The position numbers and the translations under genes were made by a program. Source: Dechloromonas sp. UBA6271 (GTDB taxonomy: Bacteria > Pseudomonadota > Gammaproteobacteria > Burkholderiales > Rhodocyclaceae). Taken from it: a stretch of DNA of 64,000 nucleotides. This document shows, in pieces, positions 10,142-18,216 of this stretch. A model generated the notes under the pieces. That model was not told where the DNA came from, did no database searches, and saw nothing but the letters and a program-made list of their open reading frames with translations. Where the stretch lies: NCBI GenBank assembly GCA_002440665.1, contig DJUX01000047.1, positions 3,304 to 67,303 on the forward strand, written 5' to 3'. Positions within the stretch are counted from its first letter, which is position 1. Every line of letters starts with the position of its first letter.

Positions 10142-11363
10142 CGATCCGCGGCTGCGCGAGTTGGGGGATGTAGCGCCAGGCGAGCAGCCCGAAGGCGGCG
10201 AACCAGCAGGTGGCGGCGAGGTCGAGCCAGCGCAGGTAGGCGCCGGGAACAATCTGCGGGCCGACGAGGCGCAGGAAAAAGGCGGCGACCATGATCCACA
10301 GGACGGTTTTTTCCAGCTTGCCGAAAACGACCTTGCGCCCGGTGTGGCCGTTGGCGATGCGGATGATCATGGCCGGGATGACGAGGCCCATGGCGCCGAA
10401 GGTGAAGACGTGCACGCCAACGGTGCCGACCCAGCCGGTGGCGCCCGGCGGCGGCAACGCGTCGATCAGCAACTGGGCGACGATGGCCAGGTAGCCGAGG
10501 TACATGATCCCGATGTCGAGCCGGCGGAAACCCTTGAGCGGATGCCAGAAGACGAAGCGGCCGAGGAGCAGGACGGCGAGCAGGAGTTCGAGACCGTGTG
10601 CCAGCGCGGCGGGGAGCAGGGCGGTGAACACGAGGACGATGGCGAGCGCCTTGATGGCGAGGTCCAGTACCGGCTGGCGCAGGATGTCGACCTGGAAGGC
10701 GCCGCGCATGAACTGGCCGAGCGTGCGTTCGAGCATGACCAGGAAGGCGACACGGAAGATGCCGAGGGTCATGCTCCAGCCGAGGTTGAAATGCTCGGGC
10801 GAAAGGAGCAGCGTCTTGGCGGCCCAGAACAGCGGCAGGACGATCAGGAAGAAGACGTTGTCGCGGCGATAGCTGTCCTTGTCGCGGTTACGGATCAGCG
10901 TGGCGAGCAGCAGGACGACGATGCTGCACAGGAAGAGGTTGTTGCTCAGCAGGAAGAGCGGCCGCGGCCAGCCGCCACCGAGGCTCATGCCGATGCGCTC
11001 GAAGACCCAGGCGGTGGCGAGGAACATCAACGTGCCGCCGTGATAGCCGCGGACGCCGACCCAGTTCTTGGTGGAGGTCAGCAGGAAGCCGCCGAGCACC
11101 GCCCAGCCGAAGCCGAAGAACATTTCGTGGGCATGCCACTGGACCGGCGAGAAGTGCTGCGCCGGGGCAGGCAGCACGCCCTTGAAGATGAGGATCCAGG
11201 CGATCGGCAGGCTGAGGCCGGCCAGGCAGGCGAGGGCGAAGAAGGGCCGGAAGCCGACGAGCCAGAGAGGATGGGCGGGAGAGAGCACGGGCGTGATTTT
11301 AATCTGATTCGGGGAAGCGAACTGTCGCACGGCGAGGCGGCGCCGGGCTTTGATCCAGCGCAA
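10125..11363 (-). CDS. NnrS family membrane protein
   Basis: A polytopic haem- and copper-associated inner membrane protein family tied to nitric oxide stress and denitrification. The family signature is clear: GFRPFF near the N-terminus, WHAHEMFFGFGWAVLGGFLLTS, and many hydrophobic helices (about 12). The open frame allows 412 residues but begins with a TTG at 11363. GTG starts at 11330 or 11288 are also possible, so the N-terminus is uncertain. It lies nine bases after the MliC-YbaY gene and overlaps the next gene. Confidence 0.85.
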   Translation of the reverse strand: MRWIKARRRLAVRQFASPNQIKITPVLSPAHPLWLVGFRPFFALACLAGLSLPIAWILIFKGVLPAPAQHFSPVQWHAHEMFFGFGWAVLGGFLLTSTKNWVGVRGYHGGTLMFLATAWVFERIGMSLGGGWPRPLFLLSNNLFLCSIVVLLLATLIRNRDKDSYRRDNVFFLIVLPLFWAAKTLLLSPEHFNLGWSMTLGIFRVAFLVMLERTLGQFMRGAFQVDILRQPVLDLAIKALAIVLVFTALLPAALAHGLELLLAVLLLGRFVFWHPLKGFRRLDIGIMYLGYLAIVAQLLIDALPPPGATGWVGTVGVHVFTFGAMGLVIPAMIIRIANGHTGRKVVFGKLEKTVLWIMVAAFFLRLVGPQIVPGAYLRWLDLAATCWFAAFGLLAWRYIPQLAQPRIDGREH

Positions 11364-11372
11364 CCGTCCCGC

Positions 11373-12056
11373 TCAGGGTGCTCTGGCGCCGCCGACCGGC
11401 ACCAGCTTGATGTCGACCTGGCGCGGTTGAGCGTCGTTGAATGCACGATGGATGGAGTCGCTGATGAACAGCAGCTTGCCCTTGCGCTCGATGCGGGCGG
11501 CGACGGTGATCTGCGCATTTTTCCCGATCAGGTCGCGGTCGATGGTGAGCTTGAAGGGGATGGGCACCTGGCGGCTACCGAGATCGATGCGCTGTTCGGA
11601 CAGCGTCAGGGCCGGCGCGTCGGCGCGGGACGTGTCCTGGATGCGGACGATCAGCACGGCATCGGGCGGCAGCGAGCTGGTGGCGTGCCAGGTGACGCTG
11701 CCGCCGATGTCGACGAAGGCGCTCGGCGCGGCCGGCTGCGCTGTTGCTGCTGCGCTGTCGGCCAGCATGCAGCTGCGGAGCCTGCTCTTGCCGTCGCTGA
11801 ACAGAGCCTTTTCTTCCTTGGTGTGCAGCGCGACATCGCCGCTTCGGTACGATGCGCCGGAGGCGGCCACGACTTGCGGCAGCGTGATCTCGCGCCCGGC
11901 GACGCGCAGGTTTGCCTGCGGTCGACCGTCGCTGTCGGCCGAAAATGCTACCTCGAAGCGGCTGCCGTCGTCGCAGGTGTAGGTCAGGCGTTCGCTCTCC
12001 GCATGGGCCAGCGAGAAAAAGGCGAGGTAGAGCAGGGCGGGCAGGCGCAGGGTCAT
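11373..12056 (-). CDS. MliC domain - YbaY domain fusion protein, periplasmic
   Basis: A 227-residue exported protein with two recognisable parts. After the signal peptide (LPALLYLAFFSLAHA), residues of about 20-95 match MliC, the lysozyme inhibitor fold: LTYTCDDGSRFEV, then ALHTKEEKALFSDGK. The rest matches YbaY/YscW: SVTWHATSSLPPDAVLIVRI, QDTSRADAP, then PIPFKLTID. No lipobox cysteine follows the signal peptide. ATG 12056 overlaps the bpt stop as ATGA. It may protect the cell wall against lysozyme, but the joint function is inference. Confidence 0.75.
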   Translation of the reverse strand: MTLRLPALLYLAFFSLAHAESERLTYTCDDGSRFEVAFSADSDGRPQANLRVAGREITLPQVVAASGASYRSGDVALHTKEEKALFSDGKSRLRSCMLADSAAATAQPAAPSAFVDIGGSVTWHATSSLPPDAVLIVRIQDTSRADAPALTLSEQRIDLGSRQVPIPFKLTIDRDLIGKNAQITVAARIERKGKLLFISDSIHRAFNDAQPRQVDIKLVPVGGARAP

Positions 12057-12799
12057 TGGTCGGTATCGGTGAGCTGAAGGGGTTGCCATTGGCCGTCGAT
12101 CAATCCTTCGATGGGCCGGAAGCGCGATTTGTAGGCCATCTTGCGGCTGTTGGCGATCCAGTAGCCGAGATAGAGGTAGGGCAGGCCGAGGGCGACGCAC
12201 TGCGCGGCCTGCCAGAGAATATTGTAGGTGCCGAAGCTGGCGTCCGGCACGTCGGGGTCGAAGAAGGTGTAGACCGAGGACAGGCCGTCTTCCAGGACGT
12301 CGATGATGCTGACCATGCGCACCGCGTCGCCGTCGGAGAATTCGATCAGCCGCGTGTCGACCCGGCTTTGCAGCAGGAAGTGGCCGTACTGCTCGTGACT
12401 GTCCTCGTCCATGCCGCCGCCAGCGTGGCGGGCATTCTGGTAACGGGTGTACAGGTCGTAATGTTCCGCGAAGAAGGCCAGCGGCAATTCGCGGACGGTC
12501 AGCCTGGCATGACGTTTCAGGGCGCGGCGCTGGGCGCGGTTCGGGCGCAGTTCGGCGGCCGGCAGACGGACCGGGACGCAGGCGTGGCAGGTGTCGCAGC
12601 GCGGCCGGTAGGTGAAGGCGCCGCTGCGCCGGAAGCCGTGGCGGACGAGCGTGCTGTAAACCTGGGCGTCGATCAGGTGGGTCGGCGTCGCCACCTGCGA
12701 GCGCGCTTCGCGGTCGGGCAGGTAACTGCACGGATAGGGCGAGGTCGCGTAGAACTGGAGCAGCGAAAAAGGCAGGGCAGAATCGTCGGGGAGAGCCAT
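12053..12799 (-). CDS. bpt: Aspartate/glutamate leucyltransferase (N-end rule)
   Basis: This enzyme attaches leucine from Leu-tRNA to proteins starting with Asp or Glu, marking them for ClpAP. It has 248 residues. Typical features are SPYPCSYLPDREARS, the cysteine motif CDTCHACVPVRLP, RYQNARH, and YLYLGYWIANSRKMAYKS near the C-terminus. It starts two bases after the aat stop, the frequent aat-bpt pairing, and it overlaps the next gene by four bases. Confidence 0.94.
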   Translation of the reverse strand: MALPDDSALPFSLLQFYATSPYPCSYLPDREARSQVATPTHLIDAQVYSTLVRHGFRRSGAFTYRPRCDTCHACVPVRLPAAELRPNRAQRRALKRHARLTVRELPLAFFAEHYDLYTRYQNARHAGGGMDEDSHEQYGHFLLQSRVDTRLIEFSDGDAVRMVSIIDVLEDGLSSVYTFFDPDVPDASFGTYNILWQAAQCVALGLPYLYLGYWIANSRKMAYKSRFRPIEGLIDGQWQPLQLTDTDQ

Positions 12800-12801
12800 G
12801 A

Positions 12802-13506
12802 TTACCAGTTCAAGTCGAGGCCGTTGTTCGTCCAGCGCTGGCGCGGGTGACTACCGCCGGTGAGTTCATGCAGGCGGGCGAGAAAGTCGGTGCGGGGAAT
12901 CTCGCGGCCGCCGAGCGAAACGAGGTGCTCAGTGCGCATCTGGCAATCGATCATGCCGAAATCGTGGGCGCGAAGATAGCGAACCAGATGGGCGAAGGCG
13001 ATCTTCGAAACGTTGCTGCGGCGCGAGAACATCGATTCCCCATAGAACATGCGGCCGATCGCCAAGCCGTACAAGCCGCCAGTCAGATCGCCTTCTACGT
13101 AAACTTCGACCGAATGCGCCCAGCCAAGTTCATGCAGGCGGATGTAGGCTTCCATCATCTCCACGCTGATCCAGGTGCCATCCTGGCCAGGGCGCGGCGT
13201 CGCGGCGCAACCGGCGATGACTGCCGGGAAATCGCTGTCGAAGCGCACCTCGTAGTCCCGGGTGCGCAGGGTCTGGCGTAGCGAGCGGGTCAGGCGGAAT
13301 TCGTCGGGAAACAGCACCATGCGCGGGTCGGGGCTGTACCACAGCGGATAGCCCTCGACCGTCCCCCAGGGGAAAATCCCGTTCAGGTAGGCATCGAGAA
13401 GACGCGCGGTGGACAGGTTGCTGCCGATGGCGAGCAGGCCGCCCATGTCCTCACGGGTCATCTCGATCGGCGGAAAGGGATCGAGCAGGCCGAGGAACGG
13501 AATCAT
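12802..13506 (-). CDS. aat: Leucyl/phenylalanyl-tRNA--protein transferase
   Basis: Aat adds Leu or Phe to N-terminal Arg or Lys of proteins, making them N-end-rule substrates. It has 234 residues, the usual size. Conserved motifs are GLLAIGSNLS, LNGIFPWG, WYSPDPRMVL, GTWISVEMMEAY, GESMFSRRSN and DCQMRTEHLVSLGGREIPR. It is followed by bpt after two bases and preceded by fbpC after 16 bases on the same strand. Confidence 0.95.
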   Translation of the reverse strand: MIPFLGLLDPFPPIEMTREDMGGLLAIGSNLSTARLLDAYLNGIFPWGTVEGYPLWYSPDPRMVLFPDEFRLTRSLRQTLRTRDYEVRFDSDFPAVIAGCAATPRPGQDGTWISVEMMEAYIRLHELGWAHSVEVYVEGDLTGGLYGLAIGRMFYGESMFSRRSNVSKIAFAHLVRYLRAHDFGMIDCQMRTEHLVSLGGREIPRTDFLARLHELTGGSHPRQRWTNNGLDLNW

Positions 13507-13522
13507 GGAACGCGCGGCAGGG

Positions 13523-14671
13523 TCAGCGGGTGCGCTCTTCAGCCAGCCAGGTAATCGGCCTGGCGTGCTGTTCCAACTTGATCTCGCATTCCGGGTCGTC
13601 GCATTCGTCGTGCTTCTTGAAGGCGATCACGTGGTCGGCGTCGAGCCGGATGCCGATTTTTTCGCCGATGGCGTGGTTGTGGTGAGAGGGCACCAGCGAC
13701 AGCACCTCGGTGCCGCTGGCCAGGCGCAGGGTGTAGAGAATGTCGGCACCGCGGAAGGCCTTGTGTACCACCTCGGCTTGCACCGCGCTGCCGTCGTCAT
13801 GGACGATGTCGTCGGGCCGCAACAGGATGTCGACGCGGCAACCGTTATCGCAGTCGGTGCAGGTTTCGTGGCATTCGACCGGGGTGTCGGAAATCAGCGT
13901 GCCGAGTTCCATGCGTACGCTGTTGTTCGGCCCGACCACGCCGGCGATCAGCACGCCCTGGCCGATGAAGTCGGCGACGAAGCGGTTGGCCGGACGGTGA
14001 TAGAGGTTGTAAGGAACGTCCCATTGCTGGATGCGGCCTTCATACATGAGGCCGATCTCGTCGGCGATGGCGAAGGCCTCGTGCTGGTCGTGGGTGACCA
14101 TGACTGCGGTCGACCCCTCGCGCTTGAGGATTTCCCGCACCTCGACTGAAAGCCGCTCGCGCAGGCCGACATCGAGGTTAGAGAAGGGTTCGTCTAGCAG
14201 GATCAGTTCCGGGCGCGGCGCCAAGGCGCGGGCCAGTGCGACGCGCTGCTGCTGGCCGCCGGAGAGTTCGTGCGGGTACTTGTTTCCCTGGCCATGCAGA
14301 CCGACCGTGGCCAGCAACTGGCGGACGCGCAGGTGGGCATCTTCATGGGGGTTGCGGCCGAGCCCGAAGGCGACGTTTTGTTCCACCGTGAGATGCGGAA
14401 AGAGGGCGTAATCCTGGAAGACCATGCCAATCCGCCGCTTTTCCGGTGCCAGGCGCTGGCCAACGCTGCTGACCACCTTGTCATGCAGGCGAATTTCGCC
14501 GCCGGCAATTTCCTCGAAGCCGGCGATGCAGCGCAGCAGGGTCGTCTTGCCGCAGCCGGAGGGACCGAGCAGGCAGGCGATCTGGCCGCTTTCGAGGCGG
14601 AAGTCGACACCATCGACCACGGTATGATTGCCGTAACGCTGTACGACGCCAATTAGCTCGAGTTGGGACAT
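13523..14671 (-). CDS. fbpC: Iron(III) ABC transporter ATP-binding protein FbpC-like, with extra cysteine cluster
   Basis: The ATPase of a ferric ion importer, 382 residues from the ATG at 14671. Walker A is GPSGCGKTT (about 36-44), the signature LSGGQQQRVALARAL (136-150), and Walker B LILLDEPFSN (157-166), followed by a regulatory TOBE-like region. That region holds an unusual cluster C-x3-C-x2-C-x3-C at residues 267, 271, 274 and 278, with two more cysteines at 357 and 362. The fbpB and fbpA genes follow within 4 kb but in other transcription units. The iron role is inferred from that linkage. Confidence 0.85.
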   Translation of the reverse strand: MSQLELIGVVQRYGNHTVVDGVDFRLESGQIACLLGPSGCGKTTLLRCIAGFEEIAGGEIRLHDKVVSSVGQRLAPEKRRIGMVFQDYALFPHLTVEQNVAFGLGRNPHEDAHLRVRQLLATVGLHGQGNKYPHELSGGQQQRVALARALAPRPELILLDEPFSNLDVGLRERLSVEVREILKREGSTAVMVTHDQHEAFAIADEIGLMYEGRIQQWDVPYNLYHRPANRFVADFIGQGVLIAGVVGPNNSVRMELGTLISDTPVECHETCTDCDNGCRVDILLRPDDIVHDDGSAVQAEVVHKAFRGADILYTLRLASGTEVLSLVPSHHNHAIGEKIGIRLDADHVIAFKKHDECDDPECEIKLEQHARPITWLAEERTR

Positions 14672-14912
14672 GGTGCCCAAGTATATATGAGGCTTGTTAA
14701 CATGGGTTGTTTGCCACATAAATATCGATTTAATACATTTAAAATCAATGTGTTGTAAATCTTAATAATCGCTATGGCATTGGCGTTTGTTGACTTGAAT
14801 CAGCTCGGCTCCCTGGCGGGAGCATAGCTAAATTGACAAAGTGGCTACGCCAGGGAAAATGGGCTGTCTTCGAAATGCACAACACTCGATTTGGAGCGGC
14901 ATACTTCACATC

Positions 14913-15308
14913 ATGACCAAGGCTGTGTTGACCCTTCTACTGACCCTGATTGCCAGCAGCGCCATGGCTGAATGGCTCCCGATTGGTGAGAATGGCCAGA
15001 TGGTGACCTACATCGACAATGACACCATTCGCAGGAAGGGGAAGGTGGTCCAGGTTTGGGAACTACACGACAACAAAGCCCCTGACCGACTTATGGGGAA
15101 ATCGTATTTGTCCTCGAAAAACCAGATTGAATATGATTGCACCAAGGAAACAGTGAAATTCCTGTACATGTCTTTTCATACCGGGAATATGGGTAACGGG
15201 AAAGTGATAGATGCCGGCCCAATGAAGGATTCATGGACGCCGATAGTGCCGGGCAGCATTGGCTCCATCATGTTCAAATACGCATGTAGCCCGGAGCGAA
15301 AGCAGTAA
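14913..15308 (+). CDS. Secreted surface-adhesin protein E-like small protein
   Basis: A 131-residue exported protein. The signal peptide is MTKAVLTLLLTLIASSAMA. The mature part (EWLPIGENGQ, VTYIDNDTIRR, VVQVWELHD, EYDCTKETVK, then FKYACSPE) matches the small betaproteobacterial family related to surface-adhesin protein E, with a likely Cys-Cys pair. The ATG at 14913 is chosen to give the signal peptide. A longer frame from 14841 has no such sense. The 240-base upstream region, shared with divergent fbpC, is strikingly AT-rich and probably holds both promoters. Confidence 0.65.
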   Translation: MTKAVLTLLLTLIASSAMAEWLPIGENGQMVTYIDNDTIRRKGKVVQVWELHDNKAPDRLMGKSYLSSKNQIEYDCTKETVKFLYMSFHTGNMGNGKVIDAGPMKDSWTPIVPGSIGSIMFKYACSPERKQ

Positions 15309-15343
15309 CCCACGTAACTATTCGGTAGTTAAATCGGCAGAGC

Positions 15344-15360
15344 CCCTCATCAGCTGAGGG
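15344..15360. other. Short inverted repeat after the adhesin-E-like gene
   Basis: CCCTCA-TCAGC-TGAGGG forms a 6-bp stem with a 5-base loop, 35 bases after the stop. There is no T-run, so it is at best a weak terminator or an operator near fbpB. Confidence 0.3.
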
Positions 15361-15376
15361 AGAAGCCGAAGTGGTC

Positions 15377-15395
15377 GATTATAATTCGCATTCAC
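15377..15395 (+). promoter_or_regulatory. Possible Fur box just upstream of fbpB
   Basis: GATTATAATTCGCATTCAC ends five bases before the fbpB ATG. It shares the GAT-AT and CATT elements of the Fur 19-mer (about 11 of 18 positions). An iron-transport gene makes Fur control likely, but the match is moderate. Confidence 0.4.
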
Positions 15396-15399
15396 TGCC

Positions 15400-17034
15400 A
15401 TGCGCGCTGCCAATCATTCCCCGCTTCTTGCCATTGCCGTGCTCGTCGCCCTGCTGGCGGCGCTGCCGGTGGCCAGCGTCGGCCTCAACATCTTCGTCGG
15501 CGGGACCAGCGCGATCTGGTCGCATTTGGCCCAGACGGTGCTGCCGGAATACATCCTCAACTCGCTCTGGCTGTGCCTCGGGGTCGGCCTCGGGGTCGGG
15601 ATGATCGGTGTGACGACCGCCTGGCTGACGGCGATGCACGACTTTCCAGGGCGCCGCTTCTTCGAGTGGGCGCTGGTCCTGCCGCTGGCGATGCCGGCCT
15701 ATGTCATGGCCTACGTCTATACCGATTTCCTACAGTTCGTCGGCCCGCTGCAGACGGCGTTGCGCGAGACCTTCGGCTGGCAGCATGGCGACTACTGGTT
15801 TCCCGACATCCGCACGCTGCCGGGCGCGATGCTGATGTTCGTCTGCGTGCTCTATCCCTACGTCTATCTGCTGGCGCGCGCGGCTTTTCTCGAGCGGGCG
15901 AGCGGCATGCTGGAGGCGGCGCGGACGCTCGGCATGGGGCCGTGGCGTGCCTTCTTTTCGGTGTCGCTGCCGCTGGCGCGCCCGGCCATCGCCGCCGGCA
16001 TCGCACTGGCCTTGATGGAGACGCTGGCCGACTACGGCACGGTCGCCTACTTTGCGGTCAACACCTTCACGACCGGCATTTACCGCGCCTGGTTCTCGCT
16101 CGGTGACCGGGTTGCCGCGGCCCAGTTGGCGGCCATGCTGCTGTCCTTCGTTCTCTTTCTGCTGATGGTCGAGCGCGTTTCGCGCGGCCGCGCCCGCTAT
16201 CACAACACCACCGGCCGCAATCGTCCGCTGGCCGGCGCGCGCCTCGGCGGGCTTGGCGCTCTTCTGGCGGTCGTCGCCTGCAGCCTGCCGCTGGTGCTGG
16301 GCTTTGTGCTGCCGGCGGTACTCCTGCTCAAGATGGCGCTGACCGAGGGCGATGCCCAGTTCGGCGAGCGTTTCCTGCTGCTGTCGCGCAACAGTTTCGT
16401 GCTGGCCGGCATCACCGCCTGTATCGGCGTCTTGCTGGCGCTGCTGATGGCCTACGGCGCGCGCCTGTCGCAAAGCGCGCTGGCGACCGGCCTCAACCGG
16501 CTGGTCGGCCTTGGCTACGCGGTGCCGGGGGCGGTCATCGCGGTCGGGGTGCTGATTCCGGTGACGCGCCTCGATAACTGGCTGGCCGGCCAGTGGGAGC
16601 AGTGGTTCGGCAGCAATCCCGGCTTGTTGCTGACCGGCGGCATCGCGGCGCTGATCTATGCCTATCTGGTGCGCTTTCTGGCGGTGGCGCTGCACACCGT
16701 CGAATCGAGCCTGGCCAAGATCACGCCGAGCATGGACGACGCCGCACGCAGTCTTGGCCTCGGCCAGGGCGCGACGCTGCGCCGGGTACATGCGCCGATG
16801 TTGCGCGGCAGCCTGTTTACGGCTGGGCTGCTGGTCTTCGTCGATGTCATGAAGGAGTTGCCGGCGACGCTGGTCATGCGCCCCTTCAACTTCGATACGC
16901 TGGCAACGCAGACCTACACGCTGGCCGCCGACGAACGCCTGGCCGAGGCATCGACGGCAGCCCTGGCCATCGTCGCCGTCGGACTGTTGCCGCTGATCGC
17001 GCTGTCGCGGCAGGTTTCCCGGGCGCGCAAATGA
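15400..17034 (+). CDS. fbpB: Iron(III) ABC transporter permease FbpB-like
   Basis: A fused double permease of 544 residues with about 12 membrane helices, as in FbpB/SfuB. It carries two permease EAA loops that dock the ATPase: EAARTLGMGPWRAFFSVSLP near residue 170 and DAARSLGLGQGATLRRVHAP near 450. It imports Fe3+ across the inner membrane with FbpA and FbpC. It is transcribed opposite to both partners. A Fur-like sequence lies directly upstream. Confidence 0.9.
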   Translation: MRAANHSPLLAIAVLVALLAALPVASVGLNIFVGGTSAIWSHLAQTVLPEYILNSLWLCLGVGLGVGMIGVTTAWLTAMHDFPGRRFFEWALVLPLAMPAYVMAYVYTDFLQFVGPLQTALRETFGWQHGDYWFPDIRTLPGAMLMFVCVLYPYVYLLARAAFLERASGMLEAARTLGMGPWRAFFSVSLPLARPAIAAGIALALMETLADYGTVAYFAVNTFTTGIYRAWFSLGDRVAAAQLAAMLLSFVLFLLMVERVSRGRARYHNTTGRNRPLAGARLGGLGALLAVVACSLPLVLGFVLPAVLLLKMALTEGDAQFGERFLLLSRNSFVLAGITACIGVLLALLMAYGARLSQSALATGLNRLVGLGYAVPGAVIAVGVLIPVTRLDNWLAGQWEQWFGSNPGLLLTGGIAALIYAYLVRFLAVALHTVESSLAKITPSMDDAARSLGLGQGATLRRVHAPMLRGSLFTAGLLVFVDVMKELPATLVMRPFNFDTLATQTYTLAADERLAEASTAALAIVAVGLLPLIALSRQVSRARK

Positions 17035-17057
17035 AAACACCCCGCCGCAGCGGGGTG
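17034..17057 (-). terminator. Rho-independent terminator of fbpA
   Basis: The stem CACCCCG / CGGGGTG (17038-17044 and 17051-17057) with a six-base loop is followed on the minus strand by TTTT (17037-17034). It lies 20 bases after the fbpA stop and touches the fbpB stop codon, so it separates the convergent genes. Confidence 0.7.
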
Positions 17058-17076
17058 CCATCGGTGAAGAGTCTGC

Positions 17077-18093
17077 TTACTTGAAACCGGCGCGATCGAA
17101 AATCATCTGGGCCTTGATCTGATACATCGCCAGATTCTTGACCGGCAGGCTGTCGGCCTTGAACTTGCCCAAGGCTTCCAGTGCCGGGTTGGTCACCTTG
17201 ACGCTCTCGACCACCGGCCATTCGTTGTTGCCATCGGCAAAGTAGCGCTGGGCGTCGTCGGAGGCGAGGTATTCGAGGAACTTGATCGCCGCTTCCTTGT
17301 GCGGCGCCGTCTTCAGCATGCCGCCGCCGGAAACGTTGATGTGGGTGCCGGTGGTGGCCTGGTTGGGCCAGACGACGCCGACCTTCTCCATCAGTTTTTG
17401 CTCTTCCGGCTTAGTCGACCGCAACAGGCGTGCGACGTAATAAGTGTTCGACAGCGCGACGCCGCATTCGCCGGCGGCAACCGCCTTGATCTGGTCGGTA
17501 TCGCCGCCTTTCGGGGCGCGCGCGAAGTTGGCCACCATCCCCTGCGCCCAGGCTTCGGCCTTGGCTTCGCCTTCGTGGGCGATGACCGAGGCCATCAGCG
17601 ACAGGTTGTAGGGGTGGGAACCGGAGCGCGAGCAGAGTTTGCCCTTGAGCCGCGGGTTGGCGAGGTCGTCGTAGGTCTGGACTTCTTCAACCTTGATACC
17701 GGCCTTGTTGTATACGATGACCCGTGCGCGTTTCGAAAAGGCGAACCAGTCGTCGGTGCGCAGGTTGGCGGGAATCCGGGAGTCCAGAACCTTCGAAGTG
17801 ACTGGGGCGAACAGGCCCAGTTCATGTGCCTTGGCCAGGCGGGCGGCATCGACGGTCAAAAACACATCGGCCGGGCTGTTGCTGCCTTCGTTCTTGATGC
17901 GCTCCAGTAGCTCGTCTTCCTTGCCTTCGATGCGGTTGATCTTGATGCCGGTCTGCTGGGTGAAATTGGCGTATAGCGCCTCGTCGGTCTGGTAGTGGCG
18001 GGCCGAATAAAGGTTGAGCACCTTTTCATCGGCGTGGACTGAGAGCGCCAGCGGTGCCAGCGCGGCGAATATCAGGCGGGCTATCGACTTCAT
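17077..18093 (-). CDS. fbpA: Iron(III) ABC transporter periplasmic binding protein FbpA-like
   Basis: A ferric-binding protein of 338 residues. The signal peptide is MKSIARLIFAALAPLALSVHA, then EKVLNLYSARHYQTDE, the family start. The segment CGVALSNTYYVARLL has the paired tyrosines that bind Fe3+. The ATG at 18093 is chosen since GGAG lies about nine bases upstream and the signal peptide starts there; ten more codons are open upstream. A Fur-like site lies about 70 bases further up. An internal stretch matches the dispersed element (17393-17428). Confidence 0.92.
   Translation of the reverse strand: MKSIARLIFAALAPLALSVHADEKVLNLYSARHYQTDEALYANFTQQTGIKINRIEGKEDELLERIKNEGSNSPADVFLTVDAARLAKAHELGLFAPVTSKVLDSRIPANLRTDDWFAFSKRARVIVYNKAGIKVEEVQTYDDLANPRLKGKLCSRSGSHPYNLSLMASVIAHEGEAKAEAWAQGMVANFARAPKGGDTDQIKAVAAGECGVALSNTYYVARLLRSTKPEEQKLMEKVGVVWPNQATTGTHINVSGGGMLKTAPHKEAAIKFLEYLASDDAQRYFADGNNEWPVVESVKVTNPALEALGKFKADSLPVKNLAMYQIKAQMIFDRAGFK
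17393..17428 (+). repeat. Dispersed 36-bp element, exact core, inside fbpA
   Basis: The exact core GTCGACCGCAACAGG lies at 17414-17428. The block 21 bases upstream is AGTTTTTG, T-rich rather than A-rich. On the fbpA strand it encodes LLRSTKPEEQK. Confidence 0.65.
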
Positions 18094-18159
18094 GCTGCAG
18101 GACTCCGTTTGCTTGAATGACAATGTTCGGATTCTAATAGCCGGTTTTGGTCGTGTAAA

Positions 18160-18174
18160 TGAGAATTGTTATTG
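18160..18174 (-). promoter_or_regulatory. Fur-like box upstream of fbpA
   Basis: TGAGAATTGTTATTG matches the 7-1-7 Fur consensus TGATAATNATTATCA at about 10-11 of 14 positions. It lies about 70 bases upstream of the fbpA start on an AT-rich stretch, which fits iron repression. Confidence 0.55.
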
Positions 18175-18184
18175 AGTTTTGGCG

Positions 18185-18210
18185 AAAAAAATGCGACGAG
18201 TTCGCCGCAT
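18185..18210 (-). terminator. Rho-independent terminator of the NlpC/P60 gene
   Basis: On the minus strand an 8-bp stem (ATGCGGCG / CGTCGCAT, one G-T pair) with a four-base loop is followed by seven T (18191-18185). It begins six bases after the peptidase stop. Confidence 0.8.
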
Positions 18211-18216
18211 CATCGT

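Noticed and set aside
11350..11363. FNR-like sequence TTGATCCAGCGCAA at the possible start of the NnrS-like gene
   Set aside because: Only 8 of 10 positions match, it overlaps the possible start codon, and the spacing to any -10 sequence is poor. Kept out of the features.
10128..12077. Very long plus-strand open frame (about 650 codons) over the NnrS and MliC-YbaY genes
   Set aside because: It is the antisense shadow of GC-rich genes. The product is a low-complexity mix of Glu, Gly, Arg and Gln with no domain, whereas the minus strand encodes clear families.
13815..13830. GTCGGGCCGCAACAGG in fbpC as another copy of the core
   Set aside because: It needs an inserted base and a changed centre, and it is a run of common codons.
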